This document shows positions 8,123-17,614 of a stretch of DNA of 64,000 nucleotides, piece by piece. Numbering within the stretch: the stretch's first letter is position 1; each line of letters opens with the position of its first letter. The position numbers and the translations under genes are program-made. A model generated the notes under the pieces. The model saw nothing but the letters and a program-made list of their open reading frames with translations, was not told the DNA's origin and searched no databases. Source of the stretch: Iodobacter fluviatilis (GTDB taxonomy: Bacteria > Pseudomonadota > Gammaproteobacteria > Burkholderiales > Chitinibacteraceae); assembly GCF_004194535.1 (NCBI RefSeq), contig NZ_CP025781.1, positions 1 through 64,000 on the forward strand, read 5' to 3'.

Positions 8123-8437
8123 ATGCCCGCAGCTCTATTTGGTATTTTAATGTCGGCCTTGCGCACGATACTGGGCTTCATGTTGCGCTCAGTCATCGTC
8201 AAATTTGTGACCTTTTTTGCATTGTTCTTCATCGTCAAAGAATTCGTCAATGTGTTGGTGGAAAGCCAGCTTTATCCAGGCGCTACGCAGGCTTCGACAC
8301 TATCCAATGCGTTCTCTGGCATTCCTGCATCAGTCTGGTATTTCCTCGATTTATTTAGCGTTTCAACAGGGCTATCAACAGTGATTTCTGCTTATGCCAC
8401 GCGTTTCATCATTCGCCGTATTCCGGTGATCGGATAA
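8123..8437 (+). CDS. pVI-like minor coat protein (DUF2523 type)
   Basis: 104 residues from ATG 8123, with GAGG at 8114-8117. It has hydrophobic segments near both ends and in the middle (TFFALFFIVKEFV, GIPASVWYFLDLFSV) and a basic end FIIRRIPVIG. This matches the DUF2523/pVI family that sits between pIII and Zot in inoviruses and helps cap and release the virion. Confidence 0.75.
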   Translation: MPAALFGILMSALRTILGFMLRSVIVKFVTFFALFFIVKEFVNVLVESQLYPGATQASTLSNAFSGIPASVWYFLDLFSVSTGLSTVISAYATRFIIRRIPVIG

Positions 8438-8441
8438 CACG

Positions 8442-9509
8442 ATGGCGATCAATGCATACGTAGGGTTGCAAGGCTCTGGCAAATCATTCGAGGTGATTTC
8501 ATCTGTCATTCTGGATGCAGTTCAGCATGGTCGGCGTGTTGTTACCAATGTGGCCGGAATTAATGAAGACAGGATTCATGAATACCTAGTGAATCAGCGT
8601 GATGCTGAAATTGACAAGCTAGGTCGGATTATTCATATCGAGAACGAGCGTATTTTACAGACGCAATTTTTCCCTGATGAAGAAAAGCCAGAACTGGAAT
8701 CAGTGGTTCTGGGCGGTGATCTGGTCGCAATTGATGAGGCATGGCGTTTTTGGGGTTCGGATAACGGCAAGCTAAGTCATGAGCACATGCAGTTTTTCCG
8801 TATGCATCGCCACTACGTTCACCTTGAGACAGCGGTGGCCTGCGACGTGGTGTTGATGACGCAGGACATTACAGGCTTGCATCGCTCGGTCAAGAACGTA
8901 GTCGAGTTCACATTTCGGATGCACAAGCACAAGTCGCTGGGCTTCACCAAACGTTACCGCGTGGAGATTTATGAGGGCTGGAAACTCAACGCTAAAACAC
9001 GCATCGACGACCGGCAGAAGAAATACGATCCGGCGATTTTCCCCTTGTATCAGAGCTACACCGGCGGCCAAGGTTCAGAAAAGGCCATCGACAAGCGGCA
9101 AAACTTATTGGCAAATAGAACACTCTGGCTGTACGCCGTTGGTGTTGTAGTGATGATGAGCATTGGCGGCTGGGGTGCATGGCGGTTTTTTCATCCGACT
9201 AATGCGACAAAAGCTGCACCTAGTGTATCGGCCAAAACTTCGGCAGTGACGTCGGCTTCAACGCCAACTATGCCGCAACAAGATAAACAGAATTTCTCAG
9301 GTTCATGGCGCGTAGTTGGTACGTTGCAAGCTGATAATGTTAGCTGGGTTGTCGTTGCGGATCAGGCTGGCCGTGTAAGAGTGGAATCACCTTCAATGTT
9401 CAATGGCAAAGGCGTGGCCATCCTTGGCCATATCGATGGCGAAGCAGTCACGGGCTGGTCGGGTTCGATGGATAAATCGGCAGGTGTGCCAGTGGGGCAA
9501 TCAAAATGA
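8442..9509 (+). CDS. Zot/pI-type phage assembly ATPase
   Basis: 355 residues. A Walker A motif (GLQGSGKS) lies at residues 8-15 and a Walker B-like segment (LVAIDEAWRFW) near residue 95. One membrane helix lies around 226-248, followed by a proline/threonine-rich periplasmic tail. This is the inner-membrane motor that drives filamentous phage extrusion and docks to the pIV secretin. It follows the pVI-like gene by four bases and overlaps the secretin start by four (ATGA). Confidence 0.9.
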   Translation: MAINAYVGLQGSGKSFEVISSVILDAVQHGRRVVTNVAGINEDRIHEYLVNQRDAEIDKLGRIIHIENERILQTQFFPDEEKPELESVVLGGDLVAIDEAWRFWGSDNGKLSHEHMQFFRMHRHYVHLETAVACDVVLMTQDITGLHRSVKNVVEFTFRMHKHKSLGFTKRYRVEIYEGWKLNAKTRIDDRQKKYDPAIFPLYQSYTGGQGSEKAIDKRQNLLANRTLWLYAVGVVVMMSIGGWGAWRFFHPTNATKAAPSVSAKTSAVTSASTPTMPQQDKQNFSGSWRVVGTLQADNVSWVVVADQAGRVRVESPSMFNGKGVAILGHIDGEAVTGWSGSMDKSAGVPVGQSK

Positions 9510-10816
9510 GCATGAGATTTTCGCGTACGCGAAAAAGTTTATTAGTCCTTCTGATGACTGTTTGCACAATGGCGCAAGCAGCTAAATTGCCAGAGGGCGC
9601 TATAAGCGATTTGGCCATGCCTAGTTTTCCAAAGTTGCCTAAGTTCGATTTTCAGCAAATCAGTGTGTCGCAAGTCATCAGCTTGGTATATGCCGAAGCC
9701 CTCAAGCAACCGTATGTAATTGACCCTACAGTGTTGCGGGATGATCGCTTAGTTTCTTTCCGATTTGATGCCAGCAAAGGCGACCTTAGGGTATTTTTGC
9801 GCAATTTTATGGATGCTTTAGGTTTTGCCATCGAATCACGTAACGGAGTGGATTTCGTCAAGGCCAGGCCTGCTGAGGAAAAAGTCACGATCAATAAGGA
9901 GTATTTCATTTATCACCCGCAATACCGTTCACTGTCATATCTAGCGGACATTCTGACACCTCTATTTATCTCTGGCGGCTTCACTGCCTCCAGATCAGTT
10001 CACGCACCGGCTGGAGCAAAGATCGAATCGGGCTCGATACCCGTTCCGCCAACGTCTGCAGCGGCGTTGATTGACCAAGACAGTGACACGCTGATTTTTC
10101 AGGGCTCTGCTGATGAGATCGCCAAGTTGAAGAAATTATTGCCGATGGTAGATACGCCTAGCGGTGAAGTGGCAGTCAAGGCGGTTGTTTACGAAGTAAC
10201 AACGGGCAATACCGAAGGTACAGCCTTTTCAATGGCGTTGAATTTACTAGGCGGCAAACTGGGTATATCTGTCGGCGGGGATGCGGCAACGCTCAACAAT
10301 GCCATTACCTTTAAAGCGGCTAACTTTGACTTAGCATTGTCAGCTTTAGCCGGTGACTCACGCTTCAAGGTCGTATCAACTCCCCGAGTTCGGGTTAAGT
10401 CAGGTTCGCAAGCTCGGCTTACAGTAGGTCAAGACGTGCCAATTTTAGGGGCAGTTACTTACCCTCAGGGTGGCGGCAATGCGGTTCAGTCGGTCGAATA
10501 TCGATCATCAGGTGTAATTTTATCGCTAAGTCCCGTCGTGCGTGGTGCAACGGTTGAAATGACGGTCGATCAGCAGATTAGTGACTTCGCCAAGACAGAA
10601 ACCGGCGTCAACAATTCACCAACACTAACCAAGCGAGCATTGTCAACCACGGTTTCAGCAGAAGATGGTGAATTGATCGTATTGGGTGGCCTGACTACCG
10701 ACAAGGATAGCGAAGGCTCATCCGGCCTTTCTTTTTTACCCAAGTTCATGCGCAACAACAGCCAGAACAGCAACCGCACCGAAGTTCTATTGCTGCTGCA
10801 AGCCACAAAGCTTTGA
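9506..10816 (+). CDS. Phage-encoded secretin (pIV-like)
   Basis: 436 residues with a signal peptide (1-26). The N-terminal domains are followed by the secretin core, visible as VVSTPRVRVKSGSQARLTVG, then SGVILSLSPVV and the ending ELIVLGGLTT. Secretins form the outer-membrane gate for filament release. Many inoviruses borrow a host secretin, so carrying one suggests independent export. The gene is translationally coupled to zot by a four-base overlap. Confidence 0.9.
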   Translation: MSMRFSRTRKSLLVLLMTVCTMAQAAKLPEGAISDLAMPSFPKLPKFDFQQISVSQVISLVYAEALKQPYVIDPTVLRDDRLVSFRFDASKGDLRVFLRNFMDALGFAIESRNGVDFVKARPAEEKVTINKEYFIYHPQYRSLSYLADILTPLFISGGFTASRSVHAPAGAKIESGSIPVPPTSAAALIDQDSDTLIFQGSADEIAKLKKLLPMVDTPSGEVAVKAVVYEVTTGNTEGTAFSMALNLLGGKLGISVGGDAATLNNAITFKAANFDLALSALAGDSRFKVVSTPRVRVKSGSQARLTVGQDVPILGAVTYPQGGGNAVQSVEYRSSGVILSLSPVVRGATVEMTVDQQISDFAKTETGVNNSPTLTKRALSTTVSAEDGELIVLGGLTTDKDSEGSSGLSFLPKFMRNNSQNSNRTEVLLLLQATKL

Positions 10817-10839
10817 ATAAATTCCATAGGAGAATAACA

Positions 10840-11070
10840 ATGATAACAAAGACCCTCATCAACCGTAAAAAGCTACTGGCGATGATTCCGCTATCTGAGC
10901 GTACGATATTTAACATGGAACAACGCGGGGAATTCCCGCGTCGTATTGTGCTTACCAGCCGGAATGTGGCATGGGATTTGGCTGAAATCGAAGGATGGAT
11001 CGCAGAGCGAAAACTATCACGTGCTCACCCTCTGCGACCTGGCTTCATACCGATAATCATGACCGCTTGA
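10840..11070 (+). CDS. AlpA-like DNA-binding regulator / excisionase
   Basis: 76 residues from ATG 10840, with AGGAG at 10828-10832. It has the MerR-like winged-helix start of AlpA proteins (NRKKLLAMIPLSERTIFNMEQRGEFPRRI, then WDLAEIEGWIAER). AlpA-type proteins control integrase expression or act as directionality factors. It converges on the integrase and their 3' ends overlap by 14 bases, consistent with a paired integration/excision module. Confidence 0.75.
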   Translation: MITKTLINRKKLLAMIPLSERTIFNMEQRGEFPRRIVLTSRNVAWDLAEIEGWIAERKLSRAHPLRPGFIPIIMTA

Positions 11071-12253
11071 ACGTCCATTCGTCAATCATGTCAGCCCAAT
11101 CCTGCAACATGGCCGTGCGCTGCTCTCGGTATTCGGCCTTGTTGTAGACAGCTCTCACGCCTCGCTGTTCATGCGCTAGAGCTTTCTCGATCCAGTCTGT
11201 GTTATACCCTGCTTCATGCAGCAGGGTACTGGCGGTTCTCCGCAGATCGTGCGGGCCGAATTTGGCGAGCGACTTCCCTTCTTTCTGCGCCAGTTTATAC
11301 GTTGAAGTTAAAACCTGATTCAATGTTGCGCTACTCATTGGCGTATCTGAGTCATAGCGTGATGGCAAAATATACTCAGAGCCACCCGCGAAAGTTTTTA
11401 GGGCAATGAAAACATCCATTGCTTGCTTGGGCAGAAACACCAGATGCGGATTACGCCGTTTCATTCTCTCCTTGGGAATCGTCCATAGCGCCTCGCTAAA
11501 ATTAATCTCGCTCCACGTTGCATTTGTCAGTTCGCTTTTACGTACCATCGTTAGCAACAGCAGCTTGGCAGCCGCTCGGATAGATGGCGCCGTACCGATG
11601 CGTTCGATGTATTGATACATCAAGCCGATTTCGTTGGGTGTTAATGCTCGGTCGCGTGGCTCAAATGTTGCTATCGCACTAGGACGAACCAAATCGGCGG
11701 GGTTCTCTACTTTCTGGCCACGCTCAATTGCCCACCGAAACACCTGCATAACCACTTCGCGCACATGCACCGCCGTGGCTGGTGCACCACGCTCAACAAT
11801 AGCGTTAGTTAGTGCTCGCAAATCCTCGTGAGTGATTTCAGCTAGCTTCTGATTGCCAAACTTCGGCTTTAACTCACGCTCATACACTGCCCGGCGCATA
11901 TCGCGGGTGGAGTCGGCCATCTGGTAGCCACGTAGCCATTTTTCCGCCCATGCTCCAAATGTTTCTGCATCCTTGATGCGGGCTTTACCCCGCGCTTTTT
12001 CTTTGGCTGGCGACTTGCCGGCATTAATCATCTTCTTAGCCTCCCCCAACTGCTCCCGAGCTTCCGCTAATGTGATACCGCCGACACCATAGCGACCGAA
12101 GGTGATCGTTTCTTGCCTGCCATTGATTGCATAGTTGTAACGAAACGAAATCGACCCAGCGGGGGTAACAGCCACATATAGGCCGTCTCGGTCGTTTACT
12201 TTGAAAAGTTTGTCCTGCGGCTTAAGGTTGCGCAGCTTGGTATCAGTGAGCAT
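11057..12253 (-). CDS. P4-type tyrosine integrase
   Basis: 398 residues. An N-terminal DUF4102-type arm-binding domain (MLTDTKLRNLKPQDKLFKVND, GRYGVGGITLAEAR) is followed by a SAM-like core-binding region and the catalytic domain. Active-site residues are seen in LLTMVRKSEL (Arg), GPHDLRRT (His-x-x-Arg), KALAHEQ (His) and AVYNKAEY (Tyr). It recombines the guaA 3' site with the phage site. Most inoviruses use host XerCD or transposases, so an integrase here is notable. Confidence 0.93.
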   Translation of the reverse strand: MLTDTKLRNLKPQDKLFKVNDRDGLYVAVTPAGSISFRYNYAINGRQETITFGRYGVGGITLAEAREQLGEAKKMINAGKSPAKEKARGKARIKDAETFGAWAEKWLRGYQMADSTRDMRRAVYERELKPKFGNQKLAEITHEDLRALTNAIVERGAPATAVHVREVVMQVFRWAIERGQKVENPADLVRPSAIATFEPRDRALTPNEIGLMYQYIERIGTAPSIRAAAKLLLLTMVRKSELTNATWSEINFSEALWTIPKERMKRRNPHLVFLPKQAMDVFIALKTFAGGSEYILPSRYDSDTPMSSATLNQVLTSTYKLAQKEGKSLAKFGPHDLRRTASTLLHEAGYNTDWIEKALAHEQRGVRAVYNKAEYREQRTAMLQDWADMIDEWTFKRS

Positions 12254-12346
12254 GGTTTCATCCCTTAGAGGTTAAATATACCATGATCAAAAAGCCTGCT
12301 TTTTGTGCCCTGAAAGCCTTATAAACACAGGGTTTCAGAGATTTTT

Positions 12347-12380
12347 ATACCATGCAGTGCAAAAAAACACTGCATGGTAT
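12347..12380. repeat. Perfect 13-bp inverted repeat upstream of the integrase
   Basis: ATACCATGCAGTG (12347-12359) and CACTGCATGGTAT (12368-12380) flank an 8-base A-rich spacer. It lies ~95 bp upstream of the integrase start, between the gene and the att core. Candidates are an operator for the AlpA-like regulator or a recombination accessory site; the related half-word TACCATG recurs at 12280. Confidence 0.5.
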
Positions 12381-12411
12381 TGGCGGTCGATCATGGCATA
12401 GCTAAAAAAGA

Positions 12412-12436
12412 ATACCACTAGCTAAACCATGAAAAA
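12412..12436. other. Candidate integrase arm-site cluster, right end
   Basis: Carries ATACCACTA (12412-12420) and ACCATGAAAAA (12426-12436), the same two words found at 107-125 near the left core, in swapped order. Lies between the integrase start and the right core repeat. Confidence 0.35.
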
Positions 12437-12487
12437 CTAATGCTTGATGGTGCTAAACCTTGCCAGTCAATGCCAAGCCAAGACGTG

Positions 12488-12512
12488 AAAAAGCCCGCAG
12501 GAATGCGGGCTT
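12488..12512 (-). terminator. Rho-independent terminator after guaA
   Basis: On the minus strand AAGCCCGCA pairs with TGCGGGCTT around a four-base loop and is followed by a run of five T. It lies 48 bp past the guaA stop, inside the right end of the prophage, so the element supplies or preserves termination of guaA. Confidence 0.8.
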
Positions 12513-12556
12513 GAGGGGTGTTTACTGCTACTTAATGCCGGACGTTGCCAGACGCG

Positions 12557-12570
12557 GGATCATTCCCACT
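12557..12570. repeat. Right attachment core (att) in the guaA 3' end
   Basis: Exact copy of 30-43. It covers the last codons and stop of guaA (minus strand, stop at 12560-12562), so insertion leaves the guaA product unchanged. The integrase gene lies 300 bp away and points away from guaA's stop. Confidence 0.75.
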
Positions 12571-14137
12571 CAATCGTAGCAGGTGGCTTGCCACTTACAT
12601 CATAAACCACGCGATTAATGCCTTTCACTTCGTTGATGATGCGATTAGACACTTTGCCAAGTAAGTCGTAAGGCAGTTCGGCCCATTTGGCGGTCATGAA
12701 GTCGGAGGTGACTACGGCACGTAGTGCTACCACGTAGTCGTAGGTGCGGCCATCGCCCATTACGCCGACGGATTTTACTGGCAGGAAGACGACGAAGGCT
12801 TGGCTGGTGAGTTCGTACCAGTTTTTGCCGGTTTTTTCATCGACGGTAGCGCGTAGTTCTTCGATAAAGATGGCGTCGGCAAAGCGCAGTAGATCAGCGA
12901 ATTCTTGCTTTACTTCGCCAAGGATACGCACGCCTAGGCCTGGGCCTGGAAATGGGTGGCGGTAGACTAGCTCTGGGGCTAGGCCCAATGCCACGCCTAG
13001 TTCGCGCACTTCGTCTTTGAATAATTCGCGCAATGGCTCCAGCAAACTCAGCTTCATGGTTTCTGGCAGGCCGCCTACATTGTGGTGGCTCTTGATGGTG
13101 TGCGCTTTGCCGGTTTTTGCGCCAGCAGATTCGATCACATCAGGGTAGATGGTGCCTTGGGCCAGCCATTTTGCGCTTGGCAATTTGGCGGATTCGGCTT
13201 GGAATACTTCTACGAATTCGCGGCCAATGATTTTGCGTTTGGCTTCTGGATCGGTTACACCGGCAAGGTGGCCCATAAATTGCGCGGCGGCGTCAACGTG
13301 GATGACTTTTACGCCAAGGTGCTCAGCAAAGGTAGCCATCACTTGCTTGCCTTCGTTCAGGCGCAAGAGGCCGTTGTCTACAAATACGCATGTCAGTTGA
13401 TCGCCAATGGCGCGGTGGATCAGGGCTGCGGCAACGGATGAATCCACACCGCCAGATAGACCCAAGATCACTTCGTCTGTGCCGACTTGTTCGCGGATTT
13501 TTGCCACCGCTACGTCGATGTAGTTAGGCATGGTCCAGCTTAGCTTTGCGCCGCAAATATCGAGCACAAAACGGTTAATCATTTCACGCCCTTTTAGGGT
13601 GTGCGTTACTTCTGGGTGGAATTGCACGGCGTAAAAACCACGCGCTTCATCAGAAATAGCGGCAATCGGGCAGGCTTCGTTGCTGGCGATCACAGAGAAG
13701 CCAGCTGGCAGCGCAGTGACTTTGTCACCGTGGCTCATCCAAACTTCTAATACGCTTTGGCCTGCGCTATTTTTGCGATCTTCAAGGCCGCCGAATAATT
13801 TGCTGCTTGCTTGCGCGCCAATTTCGGCAAAGCCAAACTCGCGCACCGTGCCTGCTTCTACCTTACCGCCTAGCGATTCGGCCATCCATTGCATGCCGTA
13901 GCAAATACCGAGTACCGGCACGCCCAGCTCAAACAATTTAGGATCGGCTTGGTAATCGCTCTCGTAAACCGAGTTTGGGCCGCCAGAAAGGATGATACCG
14001 GTCGGCTTAAATTCACGAATAAAATCAATCGATACATCAAAAGAATGCAGCTCAGAATACACATGCGCTTCGCGAACACGGCGGGCAATCAGCTGAGTCA
14101 CTTGCGAGCCAAAGTCCAAAATCAGAATTTTATCCAT
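12560..14137 (-). CDS. guaA: GMP synthase (glutamine-hydrolysing)
   Basis: 525 residues, full length for the family. The N-terminal class I amidotransferase domain has the nucleophile in LGICYGMQ (Cys ~79) and the His-Glu pair in QFHPEV. The synthetase domain carries the PP-loop LSGGVDSS near residue 230, and the dimerisation domain ends in TIEWE. It converts XMP to GMP using glutamine and ATP. The 3' end doubles as the attachment site of the prophage. Confidence 0.97.
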   Translation of the reverse strand: MDKILILDFGSQVTQLIARRVREAHVYSELHSFDVSIDFIREFKPTGIILSGGPNSVYESDYQADPKLFELGVPVLGICYGMQWMAESLGGKVEAGTVREFGFAEIGAQASSKLFGGLEDRKNSAGQSVLEVWMSHGDKVTALPAGFSVIASNEACPIAAISDEARGFYAVQFHPEVTHTLKGREMINRFVLDICGAKLSWTMPNYIDVAVAKIREQVGTDEVILGLSGGVDSSVAAALIHRAIGDQLTCVFVDNGLLRLNEGKQVMATFAEHLGVKVIHVDAAAQFMGHLAGVTDPEAKRKIIGREFVEVFQAESAKLPSAKWLAQGTIYPDVIESAGAKTGKAHTIKSHHNVGGLPETMKLSLLEPLRELFKDEVRELGVALGLAPELVYRHPFPGPGLGVRILGEVKQEFADLLRFADAIFIEELRATVDEKTGKNWYELTSQAFVVFLPVKSVGVMGDGRTYDYVVALRAVVTSDFMTAKWAELPYDLLGKVSNRIINEVKGINRVVYDVSGKPPATIEWE

Positions 14138-14338
14138 GCTGTCAAAATCTTTGATGTTTAAATAATCGCCGAATTTTACCTTGCTCAGCCCATTGCGGCT
14201 AGCACGTATTCTGCAAATAGGGGCTGCACGTGCAGATTGGGCTTATCGCAGCGCGATCGCTGATTTTCTTTCCCACAAAGCAAGCGCAAAAAATGTCAAA
14301 AGGATAAACTTGTAAGCACTACGCCAAGGAGTACCGCT

Positions 14339-14767
14339 ATGCCCATCAGCGATTACCATATCAGCACCGATCAGCAACGCTTTGATCTGGATGCCATTCA
14401 TGCTTTTCTCAGCCAATCTTATTGGTCCCCCGGTATTTCACGCGCCACGGTAGAAAAAGCCACGCAAAATTCGCTGGCGTTTGGCGTGTTTCTGGGCGAC
14501 AGCCAAATTGGCTTTGCACGGGTGATTACCGACAAAGCCAGCTTTGCTTATTTGGCCGATGTGTATATTTTGGACGCACATCGCGGCCAAGGCTTAGCCA
14601 AGTACTTAATCGCCACCATTCTGGCCCACCCAGATTTGCAAGAGCTCAGGCGCTTTATGCTGGCAACCAAAGATGCACATACGCTTTACACCCAGTTTGG
14701 TTTTACTGAGCTGGCTAATTCATCACGCTTTATGGAGATACATAGCCCAAGCGTATATCAGGCTTAG
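14339..14767 (+). CDS. GNAT family N-acetyltransferase
   Basis: 142 residues with AAGGAG upstream. The acetyl-CoA binding motif A is visible as VYILDAHRGQGLAKYL, preceded by beta strands (GFARVITDKASFAYLADV). It belongs to the short GNAT group whose substrates are hard to predict. Divergent from guaA, with a ~200 bp shared upstream region in which no specific site was recognised. Confidence 0.85.
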   Translation: MPISDYHISTDQQRFDLDAIHAFLSQSYWSPGISRATVEKATQNSLAFGVFLGDSQIGFARVITDKASFAYLADVYILDAHRGQGLAKYLIATILAHPDLQELRRFMLATKDAHTLYTQFGFTELANSSRFMEIHSPSVYQA

Positions 14768-14816
14768 TTTTGGAGGTGTAAGGTCACAGCAAATACGCTG
14801 GCTTCATCCGCCCTGC

Positions 14817-14858
14817 AAAAAACGCCACCCTTTATTTAAATAAGGGGCGGCGTTTTTT
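14817..14858. terminator. Bidirectional terminator
   Basis: AAAAAACGCC...GGCGTTTTTT forms a stem flanked by A and T runs, so it can end transcription of the GNAT gene (plus) and of the PHB depolymerase-like gene (minus), which converge on it. Confidence 0.8.
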
Positions 14859-14873
14859 ATGCTGACCAATCAA

Positions 14874-15950
14874 TTAGTTTTTACCCTGCCCCAAGCGATC
14901 AATCATGGCTTTTACCGCCAACATTTGCGGGGCAGTCTTGCTATAAAAATTAGGTGCGAAAGGATTTGTAGGGTCTGAATAGCCCCAGAAATCCCAGCAA
15001 CCCTTGGGGTTAAACGGGGTAAAAAACCAACCGCTACTCGCCTGTGCTTGCGGGTAAAGCACAATGATTTTATTAGCATCCGCCAGCTCGTTATAACCTG
15101 TGGTGCCATAAAACTGATTGCCGATTTTTGTAGCGCCCTGCTCGCAGCCATGAAACGCAACGTGCACTTTGCAGCTTTCTGCCTCGCACGCCTTTGGCAC
15201 ATAAAGATAAGCATCATTACTCATGCTGGTATAGCCAGACTTGATAAATTCGCTCTGATCAAATTTAACAATCTTGCCGCTAAGCTGGGCTACGGCAGGC
15301 TGTAGATCGCCATAGATATGCTTCAAGATATCTTGCGACTGAATAAAACTACAGTCGTTGATATAGGGCGCTTGGGTATGGGCACACACCACATCTTTAG
15401 CATTATTGGTGATAATGGCGTGGCCGGCATCTACATTTTGGATATATTTAATGCTTTGTGCAGGCACCCCAGCCAGCTGGTAAAACGCAGCCGTTTGATC
15501 CACCACGGCGGTAGTCACAGTGGTGTCAGCCAGACCGCTAAATATATATACTTTTTGGTTTTTTAAATGATCGAGCTTATCTATCGCGCCGGTGAGCTCA
15601 AACGCTTTTGCCAGTTGCAACAATAAAGCAGGATCTGGCGGGCCATACACGCTGAGCGAAGGATTCATGCAAGCCGTCGTCGCCACGGTAACGGATGGCG
15701 GCATTGGGTAAGCCGAGCCAGAACAATAAAATGGCCCTCCCGCTACCACCCCCGCCCCAACCAGCGAAGCAGAAAAAGCCGTTTGAAACTGTGCGGCCAT
15801 AAACGCGCCTGAAGATAAGCCAGATACAGAGGTCTGGCTTAAATCTGCTTGATAAGCTGGCAACTTATCCGCAGCAGTGGCAAAGCCACTCAACAAAAAC
15901 ACGGCTGCAACAGTTAGGCTACGATATAAAGCACCAGATGTATCTTTCAT
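14874..15950 (-). CDS. Secreted PHB depolymerase-like esterase
   Basis: 358 residues with a strong AAAGGAGG site. Residues 1-26 are a signal peptide. The lipase-box-like GLSSGAF (Ser ~46) lies unusually close to the N-terminus, and VHVAFHGCEQG looks like the oxyanion-hole segment. AGHAI could hold the catalytic His. This pattern fits the extracellular poly(3-hydroxybutyrate) depolymerase/esterase group of the alpha/beta-hydrolases. No separate substrate-binding domain is seen, so the true polymer or oligomer substrate is uncertain. Confidence 0.75.
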   Translation of the reverse strand: MKDTSGALYRSLTVAAVFLLSGFATAADKLPAYQADLSQTSVSGLSSGAFMAAQFQTAFSASLVGAGVVAGGPFYCSGSAYPMPPSVTVATTACMNPSLSVYGPPDPALLLQLAKAFELTGAIDKLDHLKNQKVYIFSGLADTTVTTAVVDQTAAFYQLAGVPAQSIKYIQNVDAGHAIITNNAKDVVCAHTQAPYINDCSFIQSQDILKHIYGDLQPAVAQLSGKIVKFDQSEFIKSGYTSMSNDAYLYVPKACEAESCKVHVAFHGCEQGATKIGNQFYGTTGYNELADANKIIVLYPQAQASSGWFFTPFNPKGCWDFWGYSDPTNPFAPNFYSKTAPQMLAVKAMIDRLGQGKN

Positions 15951-16115
15951 AAAACCTCCTTTTTCATGGTTAAATCAAGTAAATATCTGACAATAAACTT
16001 AGCACCAAGAAAGGAAAACTAAAACTTTTCTATTTAAATCTTTGATGAATTTTTGATGCAGCCTATAAGTTGATCGGCTTACTCACACAAAAAAGGAACA
16101 AAAACACCCAAACCA

Positions 16116-17321
16116 TTAAGCAGCCGCAATTCGATTAAAAACCAAAAACATCAAAAGCACGGCAGGCAAAGAGAATAATAATAGGGTATTAAGCAGCCCA
16201 TATTCATTAGCAAAAAATCCTGCAGGCAGCGCCAAAACGGCTAATAACAGCCTAGTAATTTGATAGATCAGCACCGAAACAGGGCCAATTTCTTGCTCTG
16301 AAAAACGGCTAAGCATGGTGGAATAAGCCACCGCATACAGGATATTTGAAGCAATATGCGCCAGCACCACGGCAATAAAAGTCAATAAAAAATGGCTGGA
16401 GTAAAAGGCCAACAAATACATCATAAAAAACATCAGCCCCAAGCCAGCCTTGCCAAGGCTAGAGCCAAATAAATAATCCACCATTTTTTGACTAACCACC
16501 AAAGGGCCTATTAATTGCCCAATACAGCGGGCAAACAGTAGCATAAGCACTGGATTAATCACCAAGCCCAACCATTTTATTTCTACAAAATCTAGCCCTT
16601 TTACTGGCAACAACGCCATTGCAGGGGCGGCAATGATCGTTAACAAGGGCATAATTAGGAACGCACTTTTTTTATCGCTATTTAATGCGGCGTAGCGCAA
16701 TGTGGATTGTGCTGCCCCTTCTATTTTATCGACTACTTGCTGTGGGCTAATTGCGCGCGAATAAATTAAACACGCCATTGCAAGCAAATAAGAAACTGCA
16801 TCAATAAAGAAATACCAGCCGTGCTGCACCAAAGGATAAATAAGGCTGCCGATTCCTGTGCCAATAATAGTGACGGCAGAGAAAGATATCGTTTCAATTG
16901 TGGCAATTTTTAAATAATCTGCCTCACCAAAACCACGTTTATTAATCATATTATAAGCAGCCACACCCAAGCCAACAAACAGGCTAGATAACGCAACGGC
17001 AAGCATTAACACGCGTGGATTGGCGGAGATGAGTGCGTAAAACGGTAAGATTAAAGCGAATAAACCAGCCACTTCTGCGGCAATTAAAATAGTAAAGGGT
17101 TTAAAATACCGGCTCAAGTACTTACCCAGCTCGGCCGACAATAAAGCTGGCGCAATTGATACAGAAAAAACAATAGAAAAATAAAGAGGACTAGCATCCC
17201 ATTGAGCTAAGTTGGCATAAATAGCGACTCCAGTTAAGCCCGTACCAATCCCCGTAATAAGATAGCCCAAGCTAAACCACAAATACCAACGTGATGATAT
17301 TAATAATTTAAATACTGACAT
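16116..17321 (-). CDS. MFS transporter, efflux type
   Basis: About 401 residues from ATG 17321 (MSVFKLLISSRWYLWFSLGY), chosen over a start 34 codons upstream because the longer extension is not membrane-like and CAGG lies just before. About 11-12 hydrophobic segments are spread over the whole length, as in major facilitator proteins. No substrate motif is recognised. Alone in its transcription unit. Confidence 0.7.
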   Translation of the reverse strand: MSVFKLLISSRWYLWFSLGYLITGIGTGLTGVAIYANLAQWDASPLYFSIVFSVSIAPALLSAELGKYLSRYFKPFTILIAAEVAGLFALILPFYALISANPRVLMLAVALSSLFVGLGVAAYNMINKRGFGEADYLKIATIETISFSAVTIIGTGIGSLIYPLVQHGWYFFIDAVSYLLAMACLIYSRAISPQQVVDKIEGAAQSTLRYAALNSDKKSAFLIMPLLTIIAAPAMALLPVKGLDFVEIKWLGLVINPVLMLLFARCIGQLIGPLVVSQKMVDYLFGSSLGKAGLGLMFFMMYLLAFYSSHFLLTFIAVVLAHIASNILYAVAYSTMLSRFSEQEIGPVSVLIYQITRLLLAVLALPAGFFANEYGLLNTLLLFSLPAVLLMFLVFNRIAAA

Positions 17322-17614
17322 GATATAAACCTGCTTTTTACATGATGCACAGCCGTGTTTCTGCCTCAATCCTAAACGCACAGGCAATAGCTGTGCTAAA
17401 TAGGCGCAAAAATGCTGCGTCACTTTTTTAAAGTGTCATCGTATCCGGATAAGTAATGAGTACCAAGCAAGCGCCAGTATTGAAACAAGCAAGCAGAGTT
17501 AATTCTGCACGCGCAAGAAAAGCCCTATTACACAAAGCGAATAAATGAGAAATTTGGATAGAGAAAAGCGATAAGGCAGGCAAGCCGATAGGGCTAGCGG
17601 CCTAATGAGAAAAG

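Larger units (their letters stand above)
30..12570. mobile_element. Inovirus-type (filamentous) prophage integrated at the guaA 3' end
   Basis: A 14-bp direct repeat (GGATCATTCCCACT) at 30-43 and 12557-12570 encloses a full filamentous phage gene set in canonical order: ssDNA-binding protein, replication endonuclease, small coat proteins, pIII-like, pVI-like, Zot/pI and secretin. A tyrosine integrase sits at the guaA side, as is usual for islands in this site. The right repeat contains the guaA TGA stop codon. The ~12.5 kb size is at the large end for inoviruses, mostly because of ~3 kb of accessory genes at 500-2900. The boundary call is an inference from the repeat, since only 29 bases of left flank are visible. 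Confidence 0.85.

Noticed and set aside
13082-13441. Long frame antisense to guaA
   Set aside because: Shadow of a strongly conserved gene on the other strand.
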